Notes: generated by a model not told the origin, from the letters alone. Shown: positions 30,695 through 39,910, counted from the first letter of the stretch. The stretch: 64,000 nucleotides of DNA from Dromiciops gliroides (GCF_019393635.1 NC_057862.1:154784562-154848561), one strand, 5' to 3'. Numbers and translations: made by a program.

Positions 30695-31060
30695 CTGAAT
30701 TCACTCATGCATTCAATAGGCATTTATTAACTACCTACTATGTGTCATGTGGGGCAGCTAGGTGGTACAGTTGGAGGGAGCACTAGGCTTGGAGTCACAA
30801 AGACCTGAGTTAAAATCCAGCCTCAGAAACTTCTTAACTTTGTGACCTTGGGCAAGCCACTTAATCTCTGCCATCGGAGAAGGAAATGGCAAACCACTCC
30901 AGTATTCTTGCCAAGAAAACTCTACAGACAGGGCCATGGTGGTCACAAAGAGTTGGACAGGACTGAAATGACTGAACAATGACATGTATCAGGTACTTTC
31001 TTTGATACTGGGGAGAAAAAGACAAAGACTATTGGGCCTCAGGTGGATGAAGGAGGAATA
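30695..31060 (-). mobile_element. L2/CR1 LINE 3' end, split by a SINE
   Basis: TTCAATAGGCATTTATTAACTACCTACTATGTG, then from 30988 ATCAGGTACTTTC..GATACTGGGGAGAAAAAGACAAAG. Confidence 0.8.
30751..30979 (+). mobile_element. RTE-tailed tRNA-SINE with strongly BovB-like tail
   Basis: GGGGCAGCTAGGTGGTACAG, GAAGGAAATGGCAAACCACTCCAGTATTCTTGCC, GGTCACAAAGAGTTGGACAGGACTGAAATGACTGAA. Its minus strand encodes QEYWSGLPFPSP, a peptide also produced by antisense ruminant BovB-derived SINEs. Short TSD TGTCATGT against TGACATGT (30743, 30980). Confidence 0.93.
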
Positions 31061-31639
31061 ACACAACATACACAGAGAAGTTAAGAGGCAATGAAATGGA
31101 ATGGAAAGAGCATTGGAATACCCCCACCCCATCCAGGATTGTGGGGATTAAATGATACATACTTAGTACTTTGCAGGCCTTAAAGGACTGCATCATGGTG
31201 TCTATTAATTTTATTATGTTAGTACAAGAGATAGTGGAAGATAGAAAGACCTGACGTCGCTATGGTCCATGAGGTGAGAAAGAGTTGAACGTGACTGAAC
31301 AGCTGAGCAACAACAAAATACAAAGCATATTACTCAAAATAATGTCAAGTAATTTTAAGATGTCAACAACCTAAGGTATATGTAGAAAGTGACACCCAAA
31401 CTGTGTCTGAAAGAAAGCAAAAGACTCCATGAGGCAGAAATGAGGAAACAGTAAATTTCAGACATGGGCAATCACCTGTGCAAAGACATGCAGGGTGTGT
31501 GCGGCAGGGGGCGGGGGGGAGTGAACTGTCATGTGAAGAAAGCAAGATGGCCAGTTTGACTGGAACAGAGAACTCTCCCTCTTAGAGTTACGTGAAATAA
31601 TACTGCATAGGTGACTGACAACCAGATTGTGGATAGCCT
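31061..31639. other. Unrecognised, with a short MIR-like trace
   Basis: 31090-31235 has GGAAAGAGCATTGGAATA and GGGGATTAAATGATACATACTTAGTACTTTGCA, a MIR-like trace. 31256-31320 (GCTATGGTCCATGAGGTGAGAAAGAGTTGAACGTGACTGAACAGCTGAGCAACAACA) is an RTE-type SINE tail. Confidence 0.55.
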
Positions 31640-32020
31640 TAAATCCGACAATCTCTTAACGCTAAATCCAATTAAGTTTTCCTCGCCTCTCATATTCTTT
31701 GATCTCTCTGCAGCATTGGATACTATTTACCTCTTCCTCCTCCCCCTTTTCTTCTTCCTTATCTTCTGCCTCCTCCGGGATAATCTCTCTTCCTTTCTCT
31801 TATGTGGCACTGCTCTCCTGATTCTCGACCTACCAATTCCTCTACTCCTGTGCAGTTCCCTTTGTTGGTTCGTCATCTATTTGCCATGCCCTGAATATGG
31901 GTGTCCTTCAGTGTTCTGCCCTGGGCATTTTTCTCTCTATATACTCACCTCAGTAATTTCATCACTTTCTAAGATCTCTATGTACATAGATGATTCTCAG
32001 ATCTATGTATTAATTTCTAA
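31640..32020 (+). mobile_element. L2/CR1-clade LINE reverse-transcriptase fossil
   Basis: The open reading frame shows FFDLSAALDTIY, which matches the LLDLSAAFDTVDH-type motif of CR1/L2 RT, then a hydrophobic stretch and MYIDDSQIY at 31980-32006, where YIDD stands for the catalytic YADD box with both aspartates kept. Between the motifs the sequence is compressed by deletions. Ends at the composite SINE. Confidence 0.85.
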
Positions 32021-32325
32021 GGGTCAGCTAGGTGGCACAGTAGATAGAACACCAACCCTGGGATCAGGAGGATCTGAGTTCAACTCTCGCCTCAGACACT
32101 TACTAGCTGTGCCACCCTGGGCAAGTCACTTAAGCCCAATTGCCTTAAAATATCCAGGACCATCTTTAGTCATCCTAATATATATCTTGACACTGGAACC
32201 AGATGACTCTGGAGGAGAGAGTGAGGTTTGTGACTTTACACAGCCCTGCCTCACTTAAATCCAATTCACTGCAAGCAATGCTATCACCCCAATGTCATGG
32301 TCTTCTTTGAGAATGAAGGACAGCC
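32021..32325 (+). mobile_element. Composite SINE: tRNA head fused to family E body
   Basis: GGGTCAGCTAGGTGGCACAG to CCCAATTGCCTTAAA, then without a poly-A break CCAGGACCATCTTTAGTC, GATGACTCTGGAGGAGAGAGTGAGG, ACAGCCCTGCCTCACTTAAATCC, AATGTCATGGTCTTCTTTGAG. The second half is the 3' half of family E. Direct fusion suggests one retroposon family rather than two insertions. Confidence 0.8.
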
Positions 32326-32326
32326 T

Positions 32327-32397
32327 CCATCCATCCATCCATCCATCCATCCATCCATCCATCCATCCATCCATCCATTCATTCATTCATTCATTTT
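32327..32397. repeat. (ATCC)n(ATTC)n microsatellite
   Basis: About 13 CATC units followed by about 5 CATT units, adjoining the T-tail of the next SINE. Confidence 0.95.
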
Positions 32398-32537
32398 TTT
32401 TGGTGGGGCAATGAGGGTTAAGTGACTTGCCCAGGGTCACATAGCTAGTAAGTGTCAAGTGTCTGAGGCTGGATTTGAACTCAGGTCCTCCTCAATCCAA
32501 GGCCACTGCCTTATCTACTGTGCCACCTAGCTGCCCC
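32398..32537 (-). mobile_element. Short tRNA-SINE
   Basis: TGGTGGGGCAATGAGGG to GCCACCTAGCTGCCCCC, flanked by CATTCATTCATT on both sides. Confidence 0.95.
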
Positions 32538-32544
32538 CCATTCA

Positions 32545-32845
32545 TTCATTCAGTACCTACAATGTGCCAGGTACTATGCTAGAAACTGGTATTACAGCAA
32601 CAAAGCAAAAACAGACCCTGCCCTCAAGAAGCTTACATTTTACTATGGAGGGGAAAAAAGACTACCCAAATAAGTGACTACTAAATATATGCAAAGTAGA
32701 TATAAAAGGAATATGAAAGAGAGGACCTTTAAAGATGGGGATGGGGATGGGAAGGGCAGTAGAGAGAGTGGATCAGGAAAGCCCTAGTATAAGAGATGGT
32801 GATTTAGCAGAGCTTTGAAGGAAGCAAAGAATTCTAAATTTACCG
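32545..32845 (-). mobile_element. L2/CR1 LINE 3' end
   Basis: AGTACCTACAATGTGCCAGGTACTATGC, CTGCCCTCAAGAAGCTTACATTTTAC, GATCAGGAAAGCCCTAG, AGAGCTTTGAAGGAAGC. Confidence 0.85.
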
Positions 32846-33539
32846 CATTATTTCCCTCTGCCCATTGCTCTCAGATCTATTCTGTGGGACCAACCAGAGT
32901 TAAGTATAATCCCCCTTCCATCTTCCAGCCCCATACTTGAGTTTCACATTAAACATTACTCTTTCCTGTTAATCTTTTCATAAAATACAAATCACCCCTA
33001 GAAGGAAGGTGAAGGGAAACTCAGTCAAGTGAATAAATATTATCAGATCCCTTTCCTCCTTAACGAAAGTGACTATGTCTGAGAAGGGAAGGAGTCCTTG
33101 GGTACCATTGAGTCAGACCTCTCCTTGTTCTTTATTCTCAAGGCTCTAAAAGTCCCCATCCATAACTCCCTAGAGAAGCTTCAGCCACTGCTCAAATACC
33201 CACCCATTGTTCTCTGGGAAGGAAGAGAGACTTCTGGGTGATTTCCCAGTAGGCCCATAACCACAAGAGGGCATAGGGAGATAATGCCTGATTCCCAGAA
33301 TGCTCAAACGCCACCAGGAAGGCCCCTTTATCTAGGTACTCTGTCACTTCCATATTTCTCTGTCCCATCACTATTTCTTGAATACCCATTTGCATAAAAT
33401 ACCTGTAATCCAGTCTTGGCTCTCGAATACCAGTGAGAAGGGAGAAAACCTGGTGGAAACTTGTGAGACTTCCCTATAAGCAGAAAGCAGGAGGGGAATT
33501 CATTATCTCAGTCGCTGTGGTAACTGCTGACACAATGTT
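32846..33539. other. Unrecognised sequence
   Basis: No repeat family or splice-flanked exon recognised. The frame at 33192-33395 has no family signature. Confidence 0.4.
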
Positions 33540-33588
33540 TTCACAGAATCACTGACTTGGAAGGGACCTCAGAAGTCACCTAATTTTA
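33540..33588 (-). mobile_element. MIR 3'-end fragment
   Basis: Antisense CACTGACTTGGAAGGGACCTCAGAAGTCACC, directly abutting the integrase fossil. Confidence 0.7.
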
Positions 33589-33850
33589 ATTGTGTCCTTT
33601 AGAGTTCTGTTAAACCTCTCCACTAGCCCATTAGTCTGGAGGTGGGAGCCTGATGGTTTCTGACCCTTGATCCCACCATTCCAGGAATTCTGACAGCGTG
33701 TTAGAATTACAGTCTGACAGTATCTCGTGTGGGCTTCCCAGAGTGAGAAAAACTTTCACCATCTAAGACAAGTAGGAGGACAAAAGAACCCCTGGAGACC
33801 AGCTGTCTTGGGAACAAGAATGTCAGGGTCAGTCGTCAGAACAGATTCGT
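33589..33850 (-). pseudogene. Decayed Ty3/gypsy-like (LTR element) integrase fragment
   Basis: On the minus strand, one frame gives GLVERFNRTLK (33597-33629), the block around the catalytic glutamate of retroviral and Ty3/gypsy integrases. Upstream, in a different frame, GSPHEILSD (about 33711-33738) matches the block around the second catalytic aspartate. At least one frameshift separates them, and the HPQTN-type histidine-proline is replaced. No LTR, reverse transcriptase or gag is seen nearby. It could be an old mammalian gypsy-type element or an orphan integrase copy; an ERV origin is less likely from the motif spelling. Confidence 0.7.
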
Positions 33851-33864
33851 AGGACAGGGATGTT

Positions 33865-34050
33865 AGAAAAATGTTGCAGAGTAAGAAGAGCATCGGATTT
33901 CAACTTAGGCTGCCTGGGTTTTAATCATAGCTCTACTACAAATTCTCCTGGGTGACCTTGGACAAGTCATTTCCTCTCTTTGAACCTCAGTTTCCTCATT
34001 TGTAAAATAACAGGGTTTGGCCAGAAGACTGTGTGCTTCTAAATCTATGA
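33865..34050 (+). mobile_element. MIR/THER-type SINE
   Basis: GGGTTTTAATCATAGCTCTACTAC, GGTGACCTTGGACAAGTCATTTCC, CCTCAGTTTCCTCATTTGTAAAATAACAGG. Confidence 0.87.
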
Positions 34051-34132
34051 CACCTAAATTACCTTATGGCTTGATATCTTATGGTTCTTTCTGTTTGGCC
34101 TAAGATATCTATTTCCTCACATAAAACTCATA

Positions 34133-34335
34133 GGAATGGACCATAGAGTTAGAACTGGAAAGAGCTTCAGAGGTCACCTAGTTCATTGTCCCATTTTACA
34201 TATAAGGAATCTGAGTCCCAGAGAAATTAACCAACTTTGCTCAGGAAGTAATAAATTAGAGCTGGGAATTGAACCTAGGCCCCCTGGTTCTGATTTCAGG
34301 GTTCTTTCCACTGTGCTACAAGTTCCTGTCTGTTA
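34133..34335 (-). mobile_element. MIR
   Basis: Antisense CCATAGAGTTAGAACTGGAAAGAGC, CCCATTTTACATATAAGGAATCTGAG, GGGAATTGAACCTAGGCC, TTCCACTGTGCTAC. Confidence 0.83.
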
Positions 34336-34744
34336 CAAGAACCCTGGCAAGTCAGTTAAGTTCTGACGACTTCACATTCTTGCTGAGGGTGGCAGACTCT
34401 GGTCAACCATCCTACCTAGGATATGAAAGCAGGAGGGTTTAGGGGGAAGGGATGTAGAATGGAAAGTGTTAAAGTCTTGAAAGCTTTGGGGCTTCCAACC
34501 CAACTTGGCTTCTACATTTGAGTGACCTTTGGAGGAGTCCAGCTTCCCAGATTGAAGACAAGAGGCTATTTTTAACTTCCTATAATTTGTATCTATATTT
34601 AAACTCAAAAGACTACTGGGAGCACTTTCTTAAACCACAAGTATGTTGAGAAGCATTGATCTTTGGAGATCACTGACCCCAGGCTGAGGTTTGTGGGGAT
34701 GCTGAGAAGGGAAACCCCCATCCTTGAAGAATTTGCAGTCTGGC
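34336..34744. other. Unrecognised sequence
   Basis: No repeat family or exon recognised. Confidence 0.4.
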
Positions 34745-34935
34745 AGCCTGTTCTGGGACAAGGAGCACCAGGCTAAGACACCAGAGACCAGGGTTCTAGT
34801 CAAGTTTTGTTGGCTTGCTCTCTGTATGACTTTGAACAAACTGCTTCTCCTGTACACAACTTGGTTTCCTCATCTAGTAAAATGAGGGTACTTGTCTGGA
34901 TGCTCTCTTAAAGTCCAGCTCTGACACATCATAAT
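34745..34935 (+). mobile_element. MIR/THER-type SINE
   Basis: CACCAGAGACCAGGGTTCTAGTC, ATGACTTTGAACAAACTGCTTC, TTTCCTCATCTAGTAAAATGAGGG. Confidence 0.78.
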
Positions 34936-35104
34936 TCAATCAGACAAGTACAAATGGTCAACATGCTTAATTTGTTTTAAGAAATCAAATGGAAACATGA
35001 ATTTAAATCTTTTTATAGTGTTTTATTAACTTTAAACTATAAATTTGGACTGTACTTTCAAGTTTTTGTCAATGTGAGAGATCTGAGATATTTTCAGCTT
35101 TTTT

Positions 35105-35390
35105 CTAAATTAATCAATCAATAGACACTGATTATTTATTAAGCACCTACTATGTGCCCTGCACTGTGCTAAGCACTGAGGCACTGTACACTGTTTTTTT
35201 GTTTTGTTTTGTTTTTAGCGAGGCAATTGGGGTTAAGTGACTTGCCCAGGGTCACACAGCTAGTAAGTATTTAAGTGTCTAAGGCCGGATTTGAACTCAG
35301 GTACTCCTGACTCCAGGGCCGGTGCTCTATCTCCTGCGCCACCTAGCTGCCCTGTACACTGGTTTTAAAGGTGAGGGCAGTTTTGATACC
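35105..35390 (-). mobile_element. L2/CR1 LINE 3' end, split by a SINE
   Basis: AATCAATCAATAGACACTGATTATTTATTAAGCACCTACTATGTGCCC, GCACTGTGCTAAGCACTGAGG. Confidence 0.85.
35194..35351 (-). mobile_element. Short tRNA-SINE, subfamily A
   Basis: GCGAGGCAATTGGGG, ACTCCTGACTCCAGGGCC. TSD CTGTACACTG at 35184-35193 and 35352-35361. Confidence 0.95.
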
Positions 35391-35511
35391 CCAAGGTAGC
35401 TGTCACAAATTCAGTGCTCTAAAATGTGAGCACTTTACTCCTAATAATAGTAATTCATGTTTGCTAAATCTTAAATAACATCTCTTACTATCTATCCTCT
35501 TCTCTCCACTG

Positions 35512-35660
35512 ACACAGCAATCAATAAACATTTATTAAAGATCTACTATGTTTTATATATATAGATATAGATATAATAGATATACCTTTCTATATAAATA
35601 TATGCCTGTATATACATATATATGTATATATATGTTGCACACACACACACACACACACCC
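35512..35660. repeat. (TA)n/(CA)n microsatellite in an L2 trace
   Basis: AATCAATAAACATTTATTAAAGATCTACTATG (antisense L2 end, 35519-35550), then ATATATAGATATAG.., ACATATATATGTATATATATG and (AC)10 at 35638-35658. Confidence 0.88.
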
Positions 35661-35874
35661 CTATTTATATCTAATGGTAGCCATCTTTGGGGGTAGGAAG
35701 AAGGAAGAAAAAAAAATAAATTTGCATGATAATTTTGTTGTATATTTGAAAGGAATAGCAAGTTGTACAAAGTAGATTTGCAGTTTCACGTGCAATCATC
35801 TTTTATATTGTGCTATGTTTTGGAAATGTTCATTTTATTCCATAAATTAAAAATAAAATTTTTAAAAGACCTAT
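35661..35874. other. Unrecognised, possibly L1 3' UTR
   Basis: AAATTTGCATGATAATTTTGTTGTATATTTGAAAGG and TTTTTAAAAG at the end have the feel of a LINE 3' tail; not enough to call. Confidence 0.35.
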
Positions 35875-35965
35875 TATGTCAACCAACAAACATTAATTAA
35901 AGACCTACTCTGTTCCAGGCATTCTGCTAGGTGTTGGAGATGAAAAGACAAAATGACATAGTCCT
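35875..35965 (-). mobile_element. L2/CR1 LINE 3'-end fragment
   Basis: CAACCAACAAACATTAATTAAAGACCTACTCTGTTCCAGGC, GGTGTTGGAGATGAAAAGAC. Confidence 0.78.
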
Positions 35966-36480
35966 TATTTCAGGCTCTTATAACCTCTCATCCTGTCTAA
36001 GCTGCCTAATTGACCTCCCCTCCTCGTGTCTCTCCCTAGAGTTCCCAAAGTGATTTTCCAAAGCCACACGTTTGATCAAGTTTCTCTCCTACTCAGTAGC
36101 TCCCTATTACCTTTAGAATTAACTATAAACTCCCCTGTTTGGCATATAAATCTTAACAACCTGGTCCCTGCTGGCTTCTCCAGCTTCGTTCCATCTTACT
36201 TGCCTTTACACCATGGTTCAGCTACACTGGCTTTCTTACAACAACTCATACAACACGATATGCCATTCCCTGTCCTCATCATGCCTAGAATGTGCTCCCT
36301 CCTCATCTCCAGGGCTTAAATTCTGCTTCCTCTCCAGGCTCAACTTAAGTGCTCCCTTTTACATGAAGCCTTTCCTGCTCCCCCATTTCTAGTGCTTCCC
36401 CCACCCCAAATCATCTCCTTTGTATATCCCATATTGTCAAGGCCAAGGTGGGTTTTGCTTTTGTCTTTGTATCTCTATAA
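35966..36480 (+). mobile_element. L2/CR1-clade LINE 3' region
   Basis: Sense TGACCTCCCCTCCTCGTGTCTC, CTACTCAGTAGCTCCCTATTACC, GTTTGGCATATAAATC, ATGCCTAGAATGTGCTCCCTCC, ATGAAGCCTTTCCTGC. Opposite orientation to, and directly abutting, the preceding fragment. Confidence 0.9.
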
Positions 36481-36524
36481 CCTATCAGAGTACTGGATGC
36501 AGAATAATAGGGATGGGTACTGGA

Positions 36525-36660
36525 TTTGTGATTCCCCTGGGGTAGAGAATTCTCAGATGAGGAAACTCCCTTTATCTGGGTAGGTGGGTACTTTCTCTGT
36601 AGCTGACTGACTTACTGCAGGGCCATACTGCTAGGATCTATCAGACCTCGAGTTTTACTG
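36525..36660 (-). mobile_element. MIR-related SINE of the second type
   Basis: TGATTCCCCTGGGGTAGAG, GATGAGGAAACTCCCTTTATCTGGGTAGG, related to 23396-23605. Confidence 0.6.
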
Positions 36661-36700
36661 CCTTCAAGGAGTCCCTAGCTGTTACATCACCCCATAGGGC

Positions 36701-36738
36701 TTGATTAATTAATCAATTAATTAATTATTGATTAATAG
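36701..36738. repeat. TAATTA palindromic cluster
   Basis: Perfect 16-bp palindrome TTGATTAATTAATCAA at 36701-36716, followed by TTAATTAATTATTGATTAATAG. It could extrude as a hairpin, bind homeodomain proteins, or be simple drift. Confidence 0.8.
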
Positions 36739-36754
36739 TAGTATTCATTGACAT

Positions 36755-36905
36755 TCATAAAGTTCTTAAAATTTTGCAAAGAGCATGATCTCATCTAAGC
36801 TTCATAACCCACCTATGAAGTAGATATACGGCTGGCCCCACTTCACAGATAAGAAAAACTAAGGCTTAGAAAGGTCACACAGCTAGTAAATTTGAACCCA
36901 ACACC
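36755..36905 (-). mobile_element. MIR
   Basis: Antisense CATAAAGTTCTTAAAATTTTGCAAAG, CCCCACTTCACAGATAAG, GGTCACACAGCTAGTAAATTTGAACCC. Confidence 0.78.
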
Positions 36906-37049
36906 AAAGAAAGGTAACCCTGTAAGGTGAGTGTAAATCCTGCCCTGTGCTATCACTCAGAGAGGCTCTATATTTAGTGGCCCCAAATTGTCAGTATTCC
37001 TTTGTTCCTGAGTCCACTTTATTATTGTAAATGCAATAACGCATTATTC

Positions 37050-37185
37050 TACAAGGGTAACTATCCCCATTTCATGGAAGGTGAAACAATGAGAGGCCAT
37101 GTGATTTGGCTTTGGTGACACAGCCAGAGCTCAGGTCAATATCCTCTGATTCCAAATGTTCTTTCCACGATATCATCCTGCCTCC
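37050..37185 (-). mobile_element. MIR
   Basis: Antisense CTATCCCCATTTCATGGAAGG, GTGACACAGCCAGAGCTCAGGTC, CCACGATATCATCCTGCC. Confidence 0.75.
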
Positions 37186-37359
37186 TTGAAGGTCTTCAGA
37201 GTATCACTCAATGCCTTATTGACTCTTTTGTACACAATTTGAACAAACTTGAATACCTTATTTCCACGATAAAAGCAGTTTAGAGGCAGTAAGTTAGGAG
37301 TGTGGAGCATCCTTAAAGGCCTGTCCAATGACAACAGTAAGAAGAACATTATTCTCATT

Positions 37360-37595
37360 TATGTCTGTGGGATTTCCCTTATGTTGATGAGACCCTTCAC
37401 AGGATCATGGAAATGACCCTTAGAGTGCCATCCATTTCAACCCCCTCATTTTACAAATAAGGAAACTAATGCTGAGAGAGGATAAATACTTTGCATAGGG
37501 TCACAAAGCTAATAAGTATCAAAGTCTGGATTTGAACACAGTTCTTCCTTGACTCCAAGCACAGTGCTCTATCTGCCATGCCACCCAGCTTTGAT
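37360..37595 (-). mobile_element. MIR with extended flank, copy 1 of a local pair
   Basis: CTTATGTTGATGAGACCCTTCACAGGATCATGG, CTCATTTTACAAATAAGG, CTTTGCATAGGGTCACAAAGCTAATAAG, GGATTTGAACACAGTTCTTCC. Shares unusual positions with 38770-39005. Confidence 0.82.
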
Positions 37596-37784
37596 GGAAA
37601 GTTCTAGCACTGGATTGGGGAGTAGGGAAGGCTGGACGTGTGTGGGGGGGGTCAGTCTGACAGAGTAATAAAAAAGAATCACAAAAGTTTGAGGACATTC
37701 AATCTAAGGGCAAGTAGCCCTACACACCTAAATAATTTCTCAGGCATCCCTGACTATAGACATCAATATTCATCATCAGGAATT

Positions 37785-38025
37785 GTGATCTAATGAAGAG
37801 AGTATCAACTTGGAGTTAGGAAGACCTGGATTTGAACCCTGCCTCTGATAAATTCTAGCTGTGTGACCCTGGGCAGTCAGTCACTTATCCACTCTGAGCC
37901 AGTTTCCTCATCTTTAAAATAGGTATAATAATTGCACCTAACTCAACAATTCAGGGTTGTCAAGATCAAAAGAGACATTTAAGCCTTAAAAGTCTATAGA
38001 GAAGGGAGTTATTAGTAATAATAAT
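37785..38025 (+). mobile_element. MIR, full length
   Basis: AATGAAGAGAGTATCAACTTGG, TTTGAACCCTGCCTCTG, CTGTGTGACCCTGGGCAG, TCCTCATCTTTAAAATAGG, GGGTTGTCAAGATCAAAAGAG, AATAATAATAAT end. Confidence 0.88.
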
Positions 38026-38071
38026 AATCTGAGTCATCAAGAAGAAATTAAATTGCATTCATTATCATTCA

Positions 38072-38311
38072 TGCCAGGCCTGAAAGTCAGGAAGACTCAG
38101 CTTCATGAGTTCAAATCTGACCCCAGACACTTAGTAGCTGTGTGAGCCTGGGCAAGTCACTTCCCCCTGTTTGCCTCAGTTTCCTCATCTGGAAAATGAG
38201 CTGGAGAAGGAAATGGCAAAATCACTCCAGTATCTCTGACAAAAAAAAAAATTCAAATGGGGTCACAAAGACTCAGACACAACCGAAATGACTGAATAAC
38301 AACAACAAAAT
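38072..38311 (+). mobile_element. RTE-tailed tRNA-SINE, 5'-truncated
   Basis: Starts in the tRNA head near GCCTGAAAGTCAGGAAGACTC; CCTCAGTTTCCTCATCTGGAAAATG, GGGGTCACAAAGACTCAGACAC, (AAC)n end. Confidence 0.9.
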
Positions 38312-38336
38312 CCTTCGTTTACTAAGGTAAGAGTGT

Positions 38337-38395
38337 TTTGTGTGTGTGTCTGTGTGTGTGTATGAGAGAGAGAAAAAGAGAGAGAGAGAGAGAGA
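38337..38395. repeat. (TG)n(AG)n microsatellite
   Basis: TTTTGTGTGTGTGTCTGTGTGTGTG then GAGAGAGAAAAAGAGAGAGAG. Confidence 0.95.
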
Positions 38396-38529
38396 TTTCA
38401 GGTAGATTTCCAATCAAAATGGTTAATTTTTTTTTTCTTAAAGTTTTAGTCCTTAGAGTGAAAAGTCTTTGCTACCTGGAGAATTCACTTGCATGCAACA
38501 TCTCATTTCCTGATGATGCTGGATAAATG

Positions 38530-38765
38530 AGGCATTACCATAATGATGAATAGCCATCATTATTCATTCGGTCATTCGGATCTGTCATTGCTTAACAGGA
38601 TACAAGCACAGCACCACTAAACACCAGCATTGACAGTTACGTGCTCATTGCTCCCATCTCTGTCTGAACAGCCGGATGATTGGTTCATCCTGTGGAGTTT
38701 TCAGGCCATTTGTGGTCATTATTCATGAACAATAAATTCACCACTTATTGTTTGGAACAAAACAC
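38530..38765. other. Candidate conserved noncoding element
   Basis: Repeat-free, with CATCATTATTCATTCGGTCATTCGG, CATTGACAGTTACGTGC, GGTCATTATTCATGAACAATAAATTC and TTATTGTTTGGAACAAAAC (a forkhead/SOX-like spelling). No exon. Composition-based. Confidence 0.38.
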
Positions 38766-38769
38766 TCTA

Positions 38770-39005
38770 TTATTATCTGTGTCTATCGGATTCCTCTTAT
38801 GTTGATGAGAGCCTTCATAGGATGACCTTAGATGGAAACTCAGTTCAATCACCTCAGGTTACAAATAAGGAAATTGAGTCTGAGAGAGATTCATTTCTTT
38901 GCATAGGATCACAAAGATAGTAAGTGTCAGAGGCAGGATTTGAACACGGATCTTCCTTGATTTCCCGTCCAGCACTCTATCTACTGTGCCATCTAGGTAG
39001 CTCTC
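38770..39005 (-). mobile_element. MIR with extended flank, copy 2 of a local pair
   Basis: CTTATGTTGATGAGAGCCTTCATAGGATGACC, GTTACAAATAAGG, CTTTGCATAGGATCACAAAGATAGTAAG, GGATTTGAACACGGATCTTCC. Confidence 0.82.
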
Positions 39006-39039
39006 ACATTAGGCAACAAGATGTAAGTGGAAGGAGTAG

Positions 39040-39480
39040 TGTGTACTTAGGGAGTGGAGAGCTAAAAGGGGCCCAAGAGACCCAGGTTCCAATTATAACT
39101 CTGCCAACTATCAAAGTGGCTCTGTGGATAAAATGCTGGGTCTAGAGTCAGAAAGACTCATCTTTATGGGTTCAATCTAGCCTCAGATATTTGTGGTCAC
39201 TTAACCCTGTTTGCCTCAGCTTCTCCATCTGCAAAAATAAACTGGAAAAGGAAATGGTAAATCACTCCAGTATCTTTGTCAAGAAACCCCCAAAATGGGG
39301 TCACAAAGGGTCAAACATGACTAAAAATGACTATCTAGCTGTTTGACCTTGGGCAAGTCAATTAACTTCTCTGAGACTTGAATTTATTTTCCTTCTCTGT
39401 AAAATAAAAGTCACAGTGCCTGACTTATTGTGAAGATTGAATGGGAGAAAGGTTGGTAAAAGTCTTTGAAAAGTATGGAA
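39040..39480 (+). mobile_element. MIR, split by a SINE
   Basis: GGGCCCAAGAGACCCAGGTTCC..AATTATAACTCTGCC, then from 39330 ACTATCTAGCTGTTTGACCTTGGGCAAGTC and TTGTGAAGATTGAATGGGAG. Confidence 0.85.
39113..39329 (+). mobile_element. RTE-tailed tRNA-SINE inside MIR
   Basis: AAAGTGGCTCTGTGGATAAAATG to GGGTCACAAAGGGTCAAACATGAC. Short TSD ACTATC at 39107-39112 and 39330-39335. Confidence 0.9.
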
Positions 39481-39704
39481 AGGGATATAATTATAAGCGA
39501 TTATAATTATCAGGCAGCAGAAATCTCCTGGGCTTATATTACACAAATTGCAGAACTCCTTAGAAAGCTGTATGATAAGAAGTATTTCAGAGCTACTGTG
39601 AGAACTGGCAGAATTCTTGACACTCCATCCTTACCATCCCTGTGGCTTGCTGGACCAAAATGCTCCTCTTAAATCATCACTCCCTTTTGGTGGTTTGTTT
39701 GCTT

Positions 39705-39815
39705 GTTTGTTTTTATGTTATCTTTCAATAGGATGCATACTCCTTTAATACGGGGACTGTCTTTGCTCTCTTGTATCTGTATGCCCAGTTTTTAATGCAT
39801 AGTAGAGATTGCCTA
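39705..39815 (+). mobile_element. L2/CR1 LINE 3'-end fragment
   Basis: AGGATGCATACTCCTTTAATACGGGGACTGTC, GTATCTGTATGCCCAGTTTTTAATGCATAG. Confidence 0.7.
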
Positions 39816-39910
39816 GATGCTATTTCATTTATTCACTGATGAGGTATGATTTTTCAGAAAACCTGAAGGCCTTGGTAGTTCCCAAATCTGAATTTCCTCC
39901 CTCTACCTTG

